From Streptococcus parasanguinis (GTDB lineage Bacteria > Bacillota > Bacilli > Lactobacillales > Streptococcaceae), in NCBI GenBank assembly GCA_018365265.1, contig JAGZKI010000039.1, positions 1-23,807 on the forward strand: 23,807 bases of DNA, given 5' to 3'. A program made the translations under genes and the position numbers. Every line of letters begins with the position of its first letter. The first letter of the stretch is position 1. The notes below the pieces were generated by a model, which saw only the letters and a list, made by a program, of their open reading frames with translations, was not told where the DNA came from and searched no databases. Shown piece by piece: positions 1 through 6,956 of this stretch.

Positions 1-103
1 GGGCTCTACTACGCTGATTTCATCAGCTTTTACAGCCCTACTCAACTGTGCGGAGGTGGGACGACGAAATCGAATTCTAACGAATGACCGATTTCTGTCT
101 CAC
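1..103. repeat. Twin-hairpin intergenic element, probable dispersed repeat
   Basis: Two stem-loops lie back to back. Positions 1-38 fold as GGGCT...AGCCC with an inner GCTGAT-TTC-ATCAGC stem. Positions 56-103 fold as GTGGGAC...GTCTCAC with an inner AAATCG/CGATTT stem. No reading frame of note crosses them. I recall very similar sequences as multi-copy intergenic elements in mitis/sanguinis-group streptococcal genomes, but copy number cannot be tested here. The element lies immediately downstream of glpK (stop at 136) and has no T-tract that would make it a clear terminator. It runs to the window edge, so its left boundary is unknown. Confidence 0.55.
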
Positions 104-135
104 TCTCTCATAAGCTATTCGTTTGACGAGTCTCT

Positions 136-1644
136 TTAGTCATCAGACTCTGCAAATACTTGAGTGGCTTTGACTGCTTTCTTCCATCCCTTGTACAATT
201 TCTCTTTGCGAGCTTCATCCATCTTGGGTTCAAAGATTTGGGCTGCTCCATGAAGAGATTTTAATTCATCTAAGTCCTTCCAATAGCCTACTGTCAGACC
301 TGCTAGAAAGGCTGCCCCTAAAGCCGTCGTTTCCAAGTTTTTGGCACGAGCAATCGCAATTCCAAGAATATCTGCCTGAAACTGCATTAAATAATCATTT
401 TTCGCTGCTCCTCCGTCTACTTTTAGGACAGGGATAGGAGTTTTGGCATCTACCTGCATGGTGTCGATGATATCGCGAACTTGATAGGCAATAGATTGAA
501 GGGTTGCTTTGATAAAGTCTTCCTTGGACGTTCCCCGGGTAAGCCCAAAGACAGAACCACGCGCCTCTTGATTCCAGTATGGGGCTCCAAGACCTGTAAA
601 GGCAGGGACCACATAGATTTCATCCTGGTTCTGGGACTTCAGAGCATAGGCTTCCGATTCAGGAGAACTGTCGATCATACGCAGACCATCGCGAAGCCAT
701 TGAATAGCACTTCCAGCGATAAAGATAGAACCTTCTAGTGCATAGTAAACCTTGCCATTGATCCCATAACCAATCGTCGTCAGCAGGTTATTCTCTGATA
801 ACTGCATCTCCTCACCGGTATTCATGATGATGAAAGATCCAGTTCCATAGGTATTTTTGACCATACCAGGTTCAAAAGCCAATTGACCAAAGAGGGCGGC
901 TTGCTGGTCTCCTGCCATCCCCGCAATCGGCACTTGTCCACCGTAGAAATGGAAAGGAGCTGTCTTGCCATAAATCTCAGAGTTTGAACGCACTTCAGGA
1001 AGCATGGTTTTAGGAATGTTAAGAATTTCTAAGATTTCATCGTCCCATTTCAGTTCATTGATATTGTAGAGCATGGTCCGGGCTGCATTGGAATAGTCTG
1101 TCACGTGGGCTGCTCCATCCGTCAGCTTCCAGACCAGCCAAGTATCAATGGTACCAAAGAGCAATTCTCCTTTTTCAGCTCTTTCTTGTGCACCTTCCAC
1201 ATGGTCCAAAATCCAACGAACTTTAGTCGCTGAGAAGTAGGCATCAATGACTAGACCTGTCTTTTGGTGGAAGGTTTCTACATAGCCTTGGTTTTTAAGT
1301 TCTTCAGCCAGTGGAGCAGTTTGCCGTGATTGCCAGACAATGGCATTATAAATAGGAAGCCCCGTGTTCTTATCCCAAACAACTGTCGTTTCTCGCTGAT
1401 TGGTAATGCCGATCGCCTCTATTTGATTGGGCTTAATGCCACTTTCAATAAAGACCTCAGCGATCACCGACTGAACCGAGTTCCAAATCTCATTGGCATT
1501 GTGCTCCACCCAACCAGCCTGTGGAAAAATCTGAGTGAATTCCTTTTGACTAGAGCTGACTTGCTCGCCTTTTTTATTAAAAATGATGGCCCGCGAACTA
1601 GTGGTTCCCTGGTCAATCGCCATGATATAGGTTTCTGGTGACAT
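136..1644 (-). CDS. glpK: Glycerol kinase
   Basis: ATP-dependent phosphorylation of glycerol to sn-glycerol 3-phosphate in the cytoplasm; FGGY carbohydrate kinase family, full length at 502 residues. Visible signatures are the N-terminal phosphate-binding DQGTTSSR (11-18), the glycerol-contacting NQRE (82-85, R84/E85) and Y136, the FGGY-type stretch FSATKVRWILDH (137-148), the catalytic-region GDQQAALFG (245-253) and the GLGAPYW loop. H232 in PFHFYGG sits exactly where the HPr-phosphorylated histidine of enterococcal GlpK lies, so PTS-dependent activation is expected. The start has a strong AGGAGGA ribosome site 8 nt upstream and a promoter at 1695-1723. No glpO or glpF is visible upstream; the downstream side is cut by the window edge after a repeat-like element, so operon membership is unresolved. 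Confidence 0.97.
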   Translation of the reverse strand: MSPETYIMAIDQGTTSSRAIIFNKKGEQVSSSQKEFTQIFPQAGWVEHNANEIWNSVQSVIAEVFIESGIKPNQIEAIGITNQRETTVVWDKNTGLPIYNAIVWQSRQTAPLAEELKNQGYVETFHQKTGLVIDAYFSATKVRWILDHVEGAQERAEKGELLFGTIDTWLVWKLTDGAAHVTDYSNAARTMLYNINELKWDDEILEILNIPKTMLPEVRSNSEIYGKTAPFHFYGGQVPIAGMAGDQQAALFGQLAFEPGMVKNTYGTGSFIIMNTGEEMQLSENNLLTTIGYGINGKVYYALEGSIFIAGSAIQWLRDGLRMIDSSPESEAYALKSQNQDEIYVVPAFTGLGAPYWNQEARGSVFGLTRGTSKEDFIKATLQSIAYQVRDIIDTMQVDAKTPIPVLKVDGGAAKNDYLMQFQADILGIAIARAKNLETTALGAAFLAGLTVGYWKDLDELKSLHGAAQIFEPKMDEARKEKLYKGWKKAVKATQVFAESDD

Positions 1645-1694
1645 AAACTGTCCTCCTAAATTAGGTACTTAAACATCTTGTTCTTTCATAAACT

Positions 1695-1723
1695 AGTATA
1701 CTCTATTTCATCTAGGATGTGTA
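1695..1723 (-). promoter_or_regulatory. glpK promoter
   Basis: On the minus strand a TACACA -35 (1718-1723, 4/6 match) and a TATACT -10 (1695-1700, 5/6 match) are spaced by exactly 17 bp. They lie about 50 nt before the glpK start codon and downstream of the ankyrin gene terminator. I found no convincing CcpA cre site in this leader. Confidence 0.6.
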
Positions 1724-1782
1724 TCTATTTTTTTAATAAATTACAGTCTAAATTTTCCTTCTGCTTCCAACTCTATCAGATC

Positions 1783-1807
1783 AAATTAAAAGAGCCCTAA
1801 GGCTCTT
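1783..1807 (-). terminator. Intrinsic terminator of the ankyrin gene
   Basis: A perfect 7-bp stem AAGAGCC/GGCTCTT with a 4-nt loop (1790-1807) is followed on the minus strand by the T-rich run TTTAATTT. It lies 18 nt past the ankyrin stop codon and separates that gene from glpK. Confidence 0.8.
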
Positions 1808-1824
1808 CCTAGTATTTCAAATGC

Positions 1825-2496
1825 TTATGATCTGCTCTGATCCAACCGATTTAAAAATTCCATGGTTGGGCTGTCTTGGTAAAGTTCTTTTAGAGGAATC
1901 TTATGATAGGCAGAAATCTCTTCCGATGTGACACCGTAACGAATCAGGAGATCACAAATACGATTTAAATCATGACGTAATTCATCCGTAATGAGGACAT
2001 TATCGCTCGTTTCTTTTGTTTTCCAATAATAAGATGGCAGAACTTCCTTGGTTTCTATTAAAATATTTTGCAATAAAGTTCCCCCATGACTATCCTTCTG
2101 AGAGATATCTGCTCCAAGTTCTAACATTTTTTTAAAAACCTTGAAGGATTGGTCAGCCTTTTCCTTAGACGAATACATCTCATATTGACCATTCCAACGT
2201 TTGATCATGCGCCTGCAGTCAAATACAGCTCTTCCACCAGCAGTTTGGATGACCGGTTGACAAAATGGATTCAGCTCTGTCGGTTCTTCAATAAAGTTAA
2301 GATCTGCCCCTCTATCAATGAGTAAGTCCGCAATATCTAAATGTCCCGATTTAATAGCGACTTGAAGAAGGGATTGGCCTTGATCTCTTTTAGGTTTGTC
2401 ACCCGAAACAGCATTGACTTCTTCAGGCTTTTTATCCAATATTTGACGGACTCCTTCGATATCTCCTCTTCGCAATAACTGAAAAGTTTTTTGCAT
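1825..2496 (-). CDS. Ankyrin-repeat protein
   Basis: A 223-residue cytoplasmic protein without signal peptide or membrane segment. Ankyrin-type helices are visible: an N-terminal repeat (about 1-30, FQLLRRGDIEGVRQILDKKP), a canonical one (about 43-72, with SLLQVAIKSGHLDIADLLI and RGADLN), and a third around 120-150 (FKKMLELGADISQKDSHGGT followed by LLQNIL). The segment between them (75-115) is irregular. Ankyrin folds mediate protein-protein contact, so no catalytic function should be assumed. The start is supported by an AAGGGGGAAAAG ribosome site. It has its own extended -10 promoter (2578-2583) and its own terminator, so it is probably monocistronic. Confidence 0.85.
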   Translation of the reverse strand: MQKTFQLLRRGDIEGVRQILDKKPEEVNAVSGDKPKRDQGQSLLQVAIKSGHLDIADLLIDRGADLNFIEEPTELNPFCQPVIQTAGGRAVFDCRRMIKRWNGQYEMYSSKEKADQSFKVFKKMLELGADISQKDSHGGTLLQNILIETKEVLPSYYWKTKETSDNVLITDELRHDLNRICDLLIRYGVTSEEISAYHKIPLKELYQDSPTMEFLNRLDQSRS

Positions 2497-2577
2497 GGTC
2501 TTTTCCCCCTTACCTAGTAAATAAATATCAGACTGTGTTAAAACTATGGTCCTACCTCTAGTTTCTTCGTTAAACTG

Positions 2578-2583
2578 ATTATA
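2578..2583 (-). promoter_or_regulatory. Extended -10 promoter of the ankyrin gene
   Basis: TGGTATAAT on the minus strand gives a perfect -10 hexamer with the TG-N extension, about 80 nt before the start codon. The -35 region is weak, which extended -10 promoters tolerate. Confidence 0.55.
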
Positions 2584-2660
2584 CCATTTTATGGACTCTA
2601 CATTGAAGTCCTAAAGGGAAAATAAGACAAACTCTCACAGAAAGAGGTTAAACTTTATTT

Positions 2661-3410
2661 TTATGATTTTCGTATTGCTACTAGCCAAGAGGATAATAGG
2701 ATTTCGAACATAACCAGAAGGATAATCTGAGGAAGAGAACTCTGAACCAGCATAAGGACAGCCAGACTATCGATCAGCATATGAGCGAGGATACAAGGAA
2801 CAGCACCTTTCGAGTACTCCTTGAGAGCTCCAAATAGGAAGGTATTCCCTAAAATCATCAAGTAAAAGATGAGATAGTTGGACGAACCTGCTGTAATCCA
2901 AGGGAGTTGATAGATAGGAATATGCCAGAGGAACCAGACAAGGGAAAGAACCATCATTTTAGTTATAAAGTGCTTGCTAAAGGAAAGATGCTCTTGTAAA
3001 AACCAACGCCAACCTACTTCTTCCAGACCTCCATATAAAAAGGTCCAAGGAAAATAGAGGAAGAAGTTCAAGAGGGAATTCCCAGTAAAGCGAACATTCA
3101 TGAGCAGGATGGAGATCCCATAATAGATGACGGGGATGAGAAAAGCTAGGATACAGGCCATGGAACTTTCTTTTTGAAGAAAGACCTTTTTGAAAAATTC
3201 ACCCAAGGATTTAGTTTCATCTAAGACGATGGAAAAGCAAAGAGCCGTTATCATGGGAATCAAGTTCATTAGGATAAACAAGAGTGAGGCCCCCATACTA
3301 CTCCTATCTGGGAAAAACCAAAGGATAACTTGCCCTACTAGAAAAGTAGCAAGGAGGGCTGTCAGTGCATACCAGATAGCGACTGATTGTTTTGAAGTAA
3401 ATTTGCTCAT
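2661..3410 (-). CDS. CPBP family intramembrane metalloprotease
   Basis: A 249-residue polytopic membrane protein of the CPBP/Abi (CAAX-protease-like) family, PF02517. The three family motifs are visible: EEVGWR (E130, E131, R135), FLWH (F160, H163) and H210-MLI-D214. Position 214 is usually Asn in this family and is Asp here, so activity may be altered though the metal-binding Glu/His set is intact. About seven hydrophobic segments cover the chain. In lactobacilli and streptococci such proteins often sit beside bacteriocin or immunity genes; here the substrate is unknown. The start has an AAGGAGGAAAA ribosome site. The start codon overlaps (ATGA) the stop of a decayed CPBP copy immediately upstream, which suggests the two were once a translationally coupled tandem pair. 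Confidence 0.9.
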   Translation of the reverse strand: MSKFTSKQSVAIWYALTALLATFLVGQVILWFFPDRSSMGASLLFILMNLIPMITALCFSIVLDETKSLGEFFKKVFLQKESSMACILAFLIPVIYYGISILLMNVRFTGNSLLNFFLYFPWTFLYGGLEEVGWRWFLQEHLSFSKHFITKMMVLSLVWFLWHIPIYQLPWITAGSSNYLIFYLMILGNTFLFGALKEYSKGAVPCILAHMLIDSLAVLMLVQSSLPQIILLVMFEILLSSWLVAIRKS

Positions 3411-3620
3411 TTTTCCTCCTTTAGAGTTACATACTTCTTTCTTGCAATCATGATTGCTAAACTAATAATAAGAATTTTACTGACTATAGATAGCCATACC
3501 TCTTCATTCACTAGAATCTGAGACAAGGAATTGATACAGGCATGAGCCATGACACAGATCCATAAATTTTGCGTTTTATGATACAAGGCCGAAAATGAAT
3601 ATATTCTTTCCTAGAATTGC
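3407..3620 (-). pseudogene. Decayed C-terminal remnant of a second CPBP protease
   Basis: Translating the gap upstream of the intact CPBP gene gives AILGKNIFIFG, which parallels ILGNTFLFG of the intact protein. After a frame change it continues as SALYHKTQNLWICVMAHACIN and then about 35 further residues ending in KYVTLKEEK and a TGA. The HACIN stretch is the third CPBP motif (HxxxN). The N-terminal two thirds, including the EExxxR motif, are missing, and an in-frame TGA lies just before the first recognisable residues. The TGA at the end overlaps the ATG of the intact neighbour. It is therefore a truncated and frameshifted paralogue, too short for normal ORF calling. Confidence 0.75.
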
Positions 3621-3676
3621 TCATCTTCGTTTTTAAGGATATAATACTCGTTTTGTTTTCTACATATGTTTGTATT

Positions 3677-4090
3677 CTATGGCAAATGAACTACTTTAAA
3701 CCCATACCTGCCAGCATTTCGTTTGAGCTTCTCCACTAGCTCTTCATTCCGCTTACTTTTTCCAAAAAAGAAGGGAATAGTCTTTCCATTTCTAAGCTCG
3801 ATATAAAAAGCATAGCGAGCCCCACCACCAGATCGTCCACGAAAAATTGCATACATGATTTGCTTGATCTCTTTCAGTGGGATCATTCGCCGACTGAAAC
3901 ACAGGGCGACATGGATATAGAAGATTCCATAGCTAATATGGAAGGGTGCAAAGAAGGGACCACCACTCCGTCTCACGATTGCCCTTCTTCTCAAGATAAG
4001 GAGAAGACTGAAAAAAAGCAAGAAAACTAGCACATATAGAATTGGAGCATACTCCATCATCTTTCTAAACTCTAACACGCTACCCTTCAT
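3677..4090 (-). CDS. Single-pass membrane protein of unknown function
   Basis: A 137-residue protein with one hydrophobic segment at about residues 14-33 followed by a basic patch (RRRAIVRR), so the C-terminal 100 residues are predicted to be cytosolic. That part is rich in short beta-like stretches (ISYGIFYIHVALCF, YAFYIELRNGKTIPFFFG) and could be a small PH-like barrel, as in many bacterial membrane-anchored sensor-like proteins; this is inference only. It starts 3 nt after the stop of the upstream lipoprotein gene and has only a weak ribosome site (AGAGA), so translation is probably coupled to that gene. An alternative start at the Met-Met pair (residues 11-12) is possible. Confidence 0.7.
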   Translation of the reverse strand: MKGSVLEFRKMMEYAPILYVLVFLLFFSLLLILRRRAIVRRSGGPFFAPFHISYGIFYIHVALCFSRRMIPLKEIKQIMYAIFRGRSGGGARYAFYIELRNGKTIPFFFGKSKRNEELVEKLKRNAGRYGFKVVHLP

Positions 4091-4093
4091 TCT

Positions 4094-4981
4094 CTACTTC
4101 ATCTCAACCCATTTTTCGTTGTCCATGATAAAGGGCTTAGCCAGACCTTCACCGGTGTAGTCCTGGTATTTTGTCTCCAAGTATTTGTAAACATCTTCCT
4201 TGGTCGCAAACTTGATAGCTTGGTAAGGCTCTTCAAAGGTCAGCTTTTCGACAAAGAGATAGCCGTCCTTTGCAGGAACTAAAACGCCGACATGGCCGAC
4301 AAAAAGGGTATTTCCATCCAGGTTATCATGAACGATAACAGAAAGCATGCGCGCATTTTCATTGAACTTGAAGTGAGAAAAATACTCTTCCATCTTCTTG
4401 GCATGGACCTTGACATCCGTTGTTGCTTCTGTCGGAACCCGTGAATACAGAATGTTAAAAGCTTCCTTGTCTGCCTCACCGAAGATCTTCCCTTTGTCAA
4501 TCGCATCATTGTCCACGAACAAAAGTTCACTATCCGCTTTCATTTTAGGAATCTCGATACGATTCTTCAGAAGAGTATAGCTATTGATCCGGCAGTTGGT
4601 CCCGACGAAATCGCCCTTTTTCTTGGTCCACAAGTCACTGATCTTCTCAACATTGTAGTCTGTTTTCTTGAAGGTGCTGAAGTCACCCGTCAAGCCGACC
4701 GAGCCGACAATGCTATCGTAATCTGTTACCAGACCCAAAAATTTATCTACACTGTCCTGATCCAAATAAGCAGACAAGAGAGTCCGCACTTCTTCGACAC
4801 TCGCCTTGCTGTTGAGGTTGCTGTAGGTGCCCTTGTAGCGCTCCTTATCTGAACTAGATTTCTGTACAGTGGAACTTGCCTGCTTTTCCTTGGATTGCTT
4901 TTGGTTGCTACCACAAGCCGCTAAAGCAAAGATCGCCAAGGCACAGCTAGCAAGGAGCATGATTTTTTTAGATGGTTTCAT
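4094..4981 (-). CDS. DUF4300-like lipoprotein
   Basis: A 295-residue surface lipoprotein. The N-terminus is a type II signal peptide: KK, a hydrophobic core, and lipobox LAAC at residues 20-23, then a Ser/Lys/Gln-rich linker (24-48). The mature domain opens with YSNLNSKAS and contains GTNCRINSY, features I associate with the DUF4300 family of streptococcal and clostridial lipoproteins; the biochemical role of that family is unknown. The start has an AAAGGAA ribosome site, and a promoter (5053-5081) lies upstream. The following small membrane protein begins 3 nt after its stop, so the two form a bicistronic unit, possibly extending to the CPBP genes because no terminator is visible before them. 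Confidence 0.85.
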   Translation of the reverse strand: MKPSKKIMLLASCALAIFALAACGSNQKQSKEKQASSTVQKSSSDKERYKGTYSNLNSKASVEEVRTLLSAYLDQDSVDKFLGLVTDYDSIVGSVGLTGDFSTFKKTDYNVEKISDLWTKKKGDFVGTNCRINSYTLLKNRIEIPKMKADSELLFVDNDAIDKGKIFGEADKEAFNILYSRVPTEATTDVKVHAKKMEEYFSHFKFNENARMLSVIVHDNLDGNTLFVGHVGVLVPAKDGYLFVEKLTFEEPYQAIKFATKEDVYKYLETKYQDYTGEGLAKPFIMDNEKWVEMK

Positions 4982-5052
4982 AAAGTGGTTCCTTTTCTAT
5001 TGATTAAAATGTTTGTACCATAAATTTTTCATATTGATAATCCTTCTCCTCT

Positions 5053-5081
5053 ATTATAGTTTAAAACTAGGTTAGCTCCAA
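5053..5081 (-). promoter_or_regulatory. Promoter of the lipoprotein operon
   Basis: A perfect TATAAT -10 (5053-5058) is preceded at 17 bp by a weak TTGGAG -35 (5076-5081), about 70 nt before the lipoprotein start and downstream of the Ltp gene terminator. Confidence 0.5.
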
Positions 5082-5118
5082 CTATTTTTTACGAAATAAG
5101 AAAAGATTATAAGCAGCG

Positions 5119-5146
5119 AAAAAGAGCTGGCAACTGTCCAGCTCTT
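5119..5146 (-). terminator. Intrinsic terminator of the first Ltp gene
   Basis: A perfect 9-bp stem AAGAGCTGG/CCAGCTCTT with a 7-nt loop (5122-5146) is followed on the minus strand by TTTTT, 35 nt past the stop codon. Confidence 0.85.
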
Positions 5147-5181
5147 CAATATATTACAAAAATCAAAATTAAAACTATTGT

Positions 5182-5955
5182 TTAATTCGACCAATCTATT
5201 TTGGCATGTTCTATTGCGTACTCGGCTTCTTCTTGAGTAAATTTTCTTTTTTCAACAAGTATTTCTAATATCTTTTCTTTCGTAATCTTGCGACCGTTTG
5301 CATAAGATTCCGCTTCTTTCACAGCGTCCTCCTTCCAATCGAAATTAACATGTTCTACAGCATAGTCAGCCTCTTCTTGAGTAAATAGTTCAACATTTAT
5401 AAGTTGCCAAACTAATTTTTCTTTTGAATAACGATACCTTTGAAGTGATTTTGCTGCTAAAACAGCCTGCTCTTTCCAGTCCATATTAAGCTTATATATA
5501 GCGTACTGGTTAGCTCCTTCTGAATAATTATAAATCTTTATTTTATTTTTGATAGCCTGCTTCGAAATAGGAGAATCCTTTGACAGTTGCTTAGCTGTTG
5601 CATATGCCCTTTTAAATTCTTCTTCTACTAAAGTTGGATGAAAAAGTTTTTTCACAAGCAAATTAAATAATAATTCTAAATCGTCCTTATTTTCATCACT
5701 TGAAGAAGAGTATTTTTTATAATCATAATTCTGCGTACTAGAACTTGAAGTAGCGTATTCTTGTTTTGATGATTCAAAATCATCCTTATTTCCATCACTT
5801 GAAGAAGAGTATTTTTGTACAGGATTAGTCAACTGTGATCCTGAACGTGAATTTATCCATTTATTATAATTTATTTCATAATCAATTACTATAAGAGCTA
5901 ACATTCCTACCATCAATCCAAAAATTGTAAAAATAACTATCAAAAATTTTTTCAT
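5182..5955 (-). CDS. Ltp-repeat protein, membrane anchored, with Ser-rich linker
   Basis: A 257-residue protein. An N-terminal hydrophobic segment (4-25) has no lipobox cysteine, so it is predicted to be an anchored surface protein rather than a true lipoprotein. A Ser/Asp-rich linker (about 40-110) contains a duplicated KYSSSSDxNKDDxE unit at 48-61 and 81-94. Three about 47-residue Ltp (PF07553) repeats follow at about 114-160, 161-207 and 208-255, each ending in (M/F/I)DW. Family knowledge: Ltp of streptococcal phage TP-J34 uses such repeats to block DNA injection by other phages; host copies are common. I chose the ATG at 5955 because it has AAAGG upstream and matches the paralogue at 7531; the longer frame begins with TTG at 5997 with no ribosome site. 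It has its own promoter and terminator. Confidence 0.85.
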   Translation of the reverse strand: MKKFLIVIFTIFGLMVGMLALIVIDYEINYNKWINSRSGSQLTNPVQKYSSSSDGNKDDFESSKQEYATSSSSTQNYDYKKYSSSSDENKDDLELLFNLLVKKLFHPTLVEEEFKRAYATAKQLSKDSPISKQAIKNKIKIYNYSEGANQYAIYKLNMDWKEQAVLAAKSLQRYRYSKEKLVWQLINVELFTQEEADYAVEHVNFDWKEDAVKEAESYANGRKITKEKILEILVEKRKFTQEEAEYAIEHAKIDWSN

Positions 5956-6021
5956 AATGACTACCTTTACTTGTTTTTCTCCAATGGAATCTTTCAACCC
6001 TCTGGAACTGCTTTCATTAGT

Positions 6022-6027
6022 ATTATA
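6022..6027 (-). promoter_or_regulatory. Extended -10 promoter of the first Ltp gene
   Basis: TGATATAAT on the minus strand gives a perfect -10 with TG-N extension, about 67 nt before the ATG. The -35 position (6045-6050, TAAAAA) is poor and lies inside a 14-bp inverted repeat. Confidence 0.5.
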
Positions 6028-6044
6028 TCATGAAATATTGTTCA

Positions 6045-6088
6045 TTTTTATTTACTAGTGTAAAAGTCTCTATGCTAGTAAATAAAAA
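6045..6088. repeat. 14-bp perfect inverted repeat over the Ltp promoter
   Basis: TTTTTATTTACTAG (6045-6058) and its exact reverse complement (6075-6088) are separated by 16 nt. The left arm covers the -35 position of the Ltp promoter; the right arm overlaps the T-tract of the neighbouring terminator. It could be a second, bidirectional terminator-like hairpin or a regulator binding site. Confidence 0.6.
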
Positions 6089-6114
6089 AGTGACTGCATT
6101 TCAACTGCAATCAC
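6084..6114 (-). terminator. Intrinsic terminator of the 103-residue protein gene
   Basis: Stem GTGACTGCA (6090-6098) pairs with TGCAATCAC (6106-6114) with one mismatch, followed on the minus strand by TTTTTT. It is 45 nt beyond the stop codon of the upstream gene. Confidence 0.75.
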
Positions 6115-6158
6115 TCATTCAATTGTGTGATAAAAAAATAACAAAGTATTATATTAGA

Positions 6159-6470
6159 TTATTTAATCTTATGTTTGTTCATCTTTTCTTCAAAGATGGC
6201 TGTCATAATCATGCGGAGCTCTTCTCCTTCTTTTTCAGGAAGGTCTCCTTGACGTTTCGCCACGGCATAGAGTTCAGGGTATTGCTTGGCTACACGCTCA
6301 ACTGTCTTGGTCGTCGCATGCCCCCTGACAAAGAAAGGAATACGTTTGATCCATTCTTGCGGGACAAGAGCAAGTAATTTCTTCGCTGCTTCCTTATCAG
6401 AAAGCTCAGCCGTGCTCAATCCTTGCTTGATTTGTTCCTGTTCTTTTTCTGTAAAATCTTTTAATTCCAT
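6159..6470 (-). CDS. Hypothetical protein, 103 residues
   Basis: I do not recognise a named family. The protein is soluble, mostly helical and charged, with a Glu/Gln-rich N-terminus (MELKDFTEKEQEQIKQGL) and a lysine-rich C-terminus (NKHKIK). The central stretch (VPQEWIKRIPFFVRGHATTK) is more hydrophobic and carries several basic residues. It has a good TGAGGAGT ribosome site, a promoter (6503-6531) and a terminator of its own, so expression as a single gene is likely. It separates the two Ltp genes. Nothing in the sequence shows a function. Confidence 0.75.
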   Translation of the reverse strand: MELKDFTEKEQEQIKQGLSTAELSDKEAAKKLLALVPQEWIKRIPFFVRGHATTKTVERVAKQYPELYAVAKRQGDLPEKEGEELRMIMTAIFEEKMNKHKIK

Positions 6471-6502
6471 AGTAAACTCCTCATTTGTTTATCTAAGGAC
6501 AC

Positions 6503-6531
6503 ATTATACACCTATGTAGAGGAAAGTACAA
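6503..6531 (-). promoter_or_regulatory. Promoter of the 103-residue protein gene
   Basis: A TATAAT -10 (6503-6508) and a TTGTAC -35 (6526-6531, TTG conserved) are spaced by 17 bp, about 33 nt upstream of the start codon. Confidence 0.6.
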
Positions 6532-6543
6532 TTAAAGGAACTG

Positions 6544-6579
6544 AAAAATAGAGCAAGGGCAAGTCATCCCTCACTCTAT
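6544..6579 (-). terminator. Intrinsic terminator after the orphan fragment
   Basis: ATAGAG (6548-6553) pairs with CTCTAT (6574-6579) and an inner AGGG/CCCT stem forms after a 2-nt mismatch. TTTTT follows on the minus strand. It closes the transcript that starts at the second Ltp gene. Confidence 0.7.
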
Positions 6580-6620
6580 CTCTTAATCGTAAAATCTTAT
6601 GAAGGATATTAATTTCCGAT

Positions 6621-6956
6621 TTACTGTGGAGCATCACCCTTTTGCTTTAAATAATAGTCACTTGCCTCAGTTAGTTTTTTATAATAATGATCGTAACTCT
6701 TACTAAATTGTCTAATCAGCGGAATAGCGACCTCATAGTAGTGATGGTCCATCAAAAATGTTTTCAGTTGATCTTGAATATTTTTCATTGGACTTGTTTT
6801 GTAATCATCACTGTTCAAATAGCGATCATAAATAGAAATTGTGTCCTTATTTTCATTATGCCACTTTTCATTACTTTCTATCGTAGCTATTTTAGATTCA
6901 TCAGCCTCTTTTAAGTTCTTCAAATCAATAGTAAAATTATTGTTTAATTTAACCAA
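6621..6956 (-). CDS. Orphan C-terminal fragment or coupled small protein, unknown function
   Basis: A 111-codon frame that overlaps the last codons of the second Ltp gene by 13 nt. It can only begin at a TTG (6956) with no ribosome site; the first internal ATG is at residue 57. The product is charged and helical with many Tyr/His residues (DHHYYEVAIPLIRQFS, YDHYYKKLTEASDYYLKQ) and has no signal or membrane segment. The first about 30 nt past the Ltp stop still match the DNA past the stop of the other Ltp gene, then diverge, so the frame's beginning is borrowed from duplicated Ltp flank. Most likely it is the tail of a gene whose front was replaced by the Ltp duplication. Translation by coupling to the Ltp stop is the alternative. 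Confidence 0.4.
   Translation of the reverse strand: MVKLNNNFTIDLKNLKEADESKIATIESNEKWHNENKDTISIYDRYLNSDDYKTSPMKNIQDQLKTFLMDHHYYEVAIPLIRQFSKSYDHYYKKLTEASDYYLKQKGDAPQ

Noticed and set aside
5956..5997. Longer N-terminus of the first Ltp protein
   Set aside because: It starts at TTG without a ribosome site; the ATG at 5955 has AAAGG and matches the paralogue exactly.
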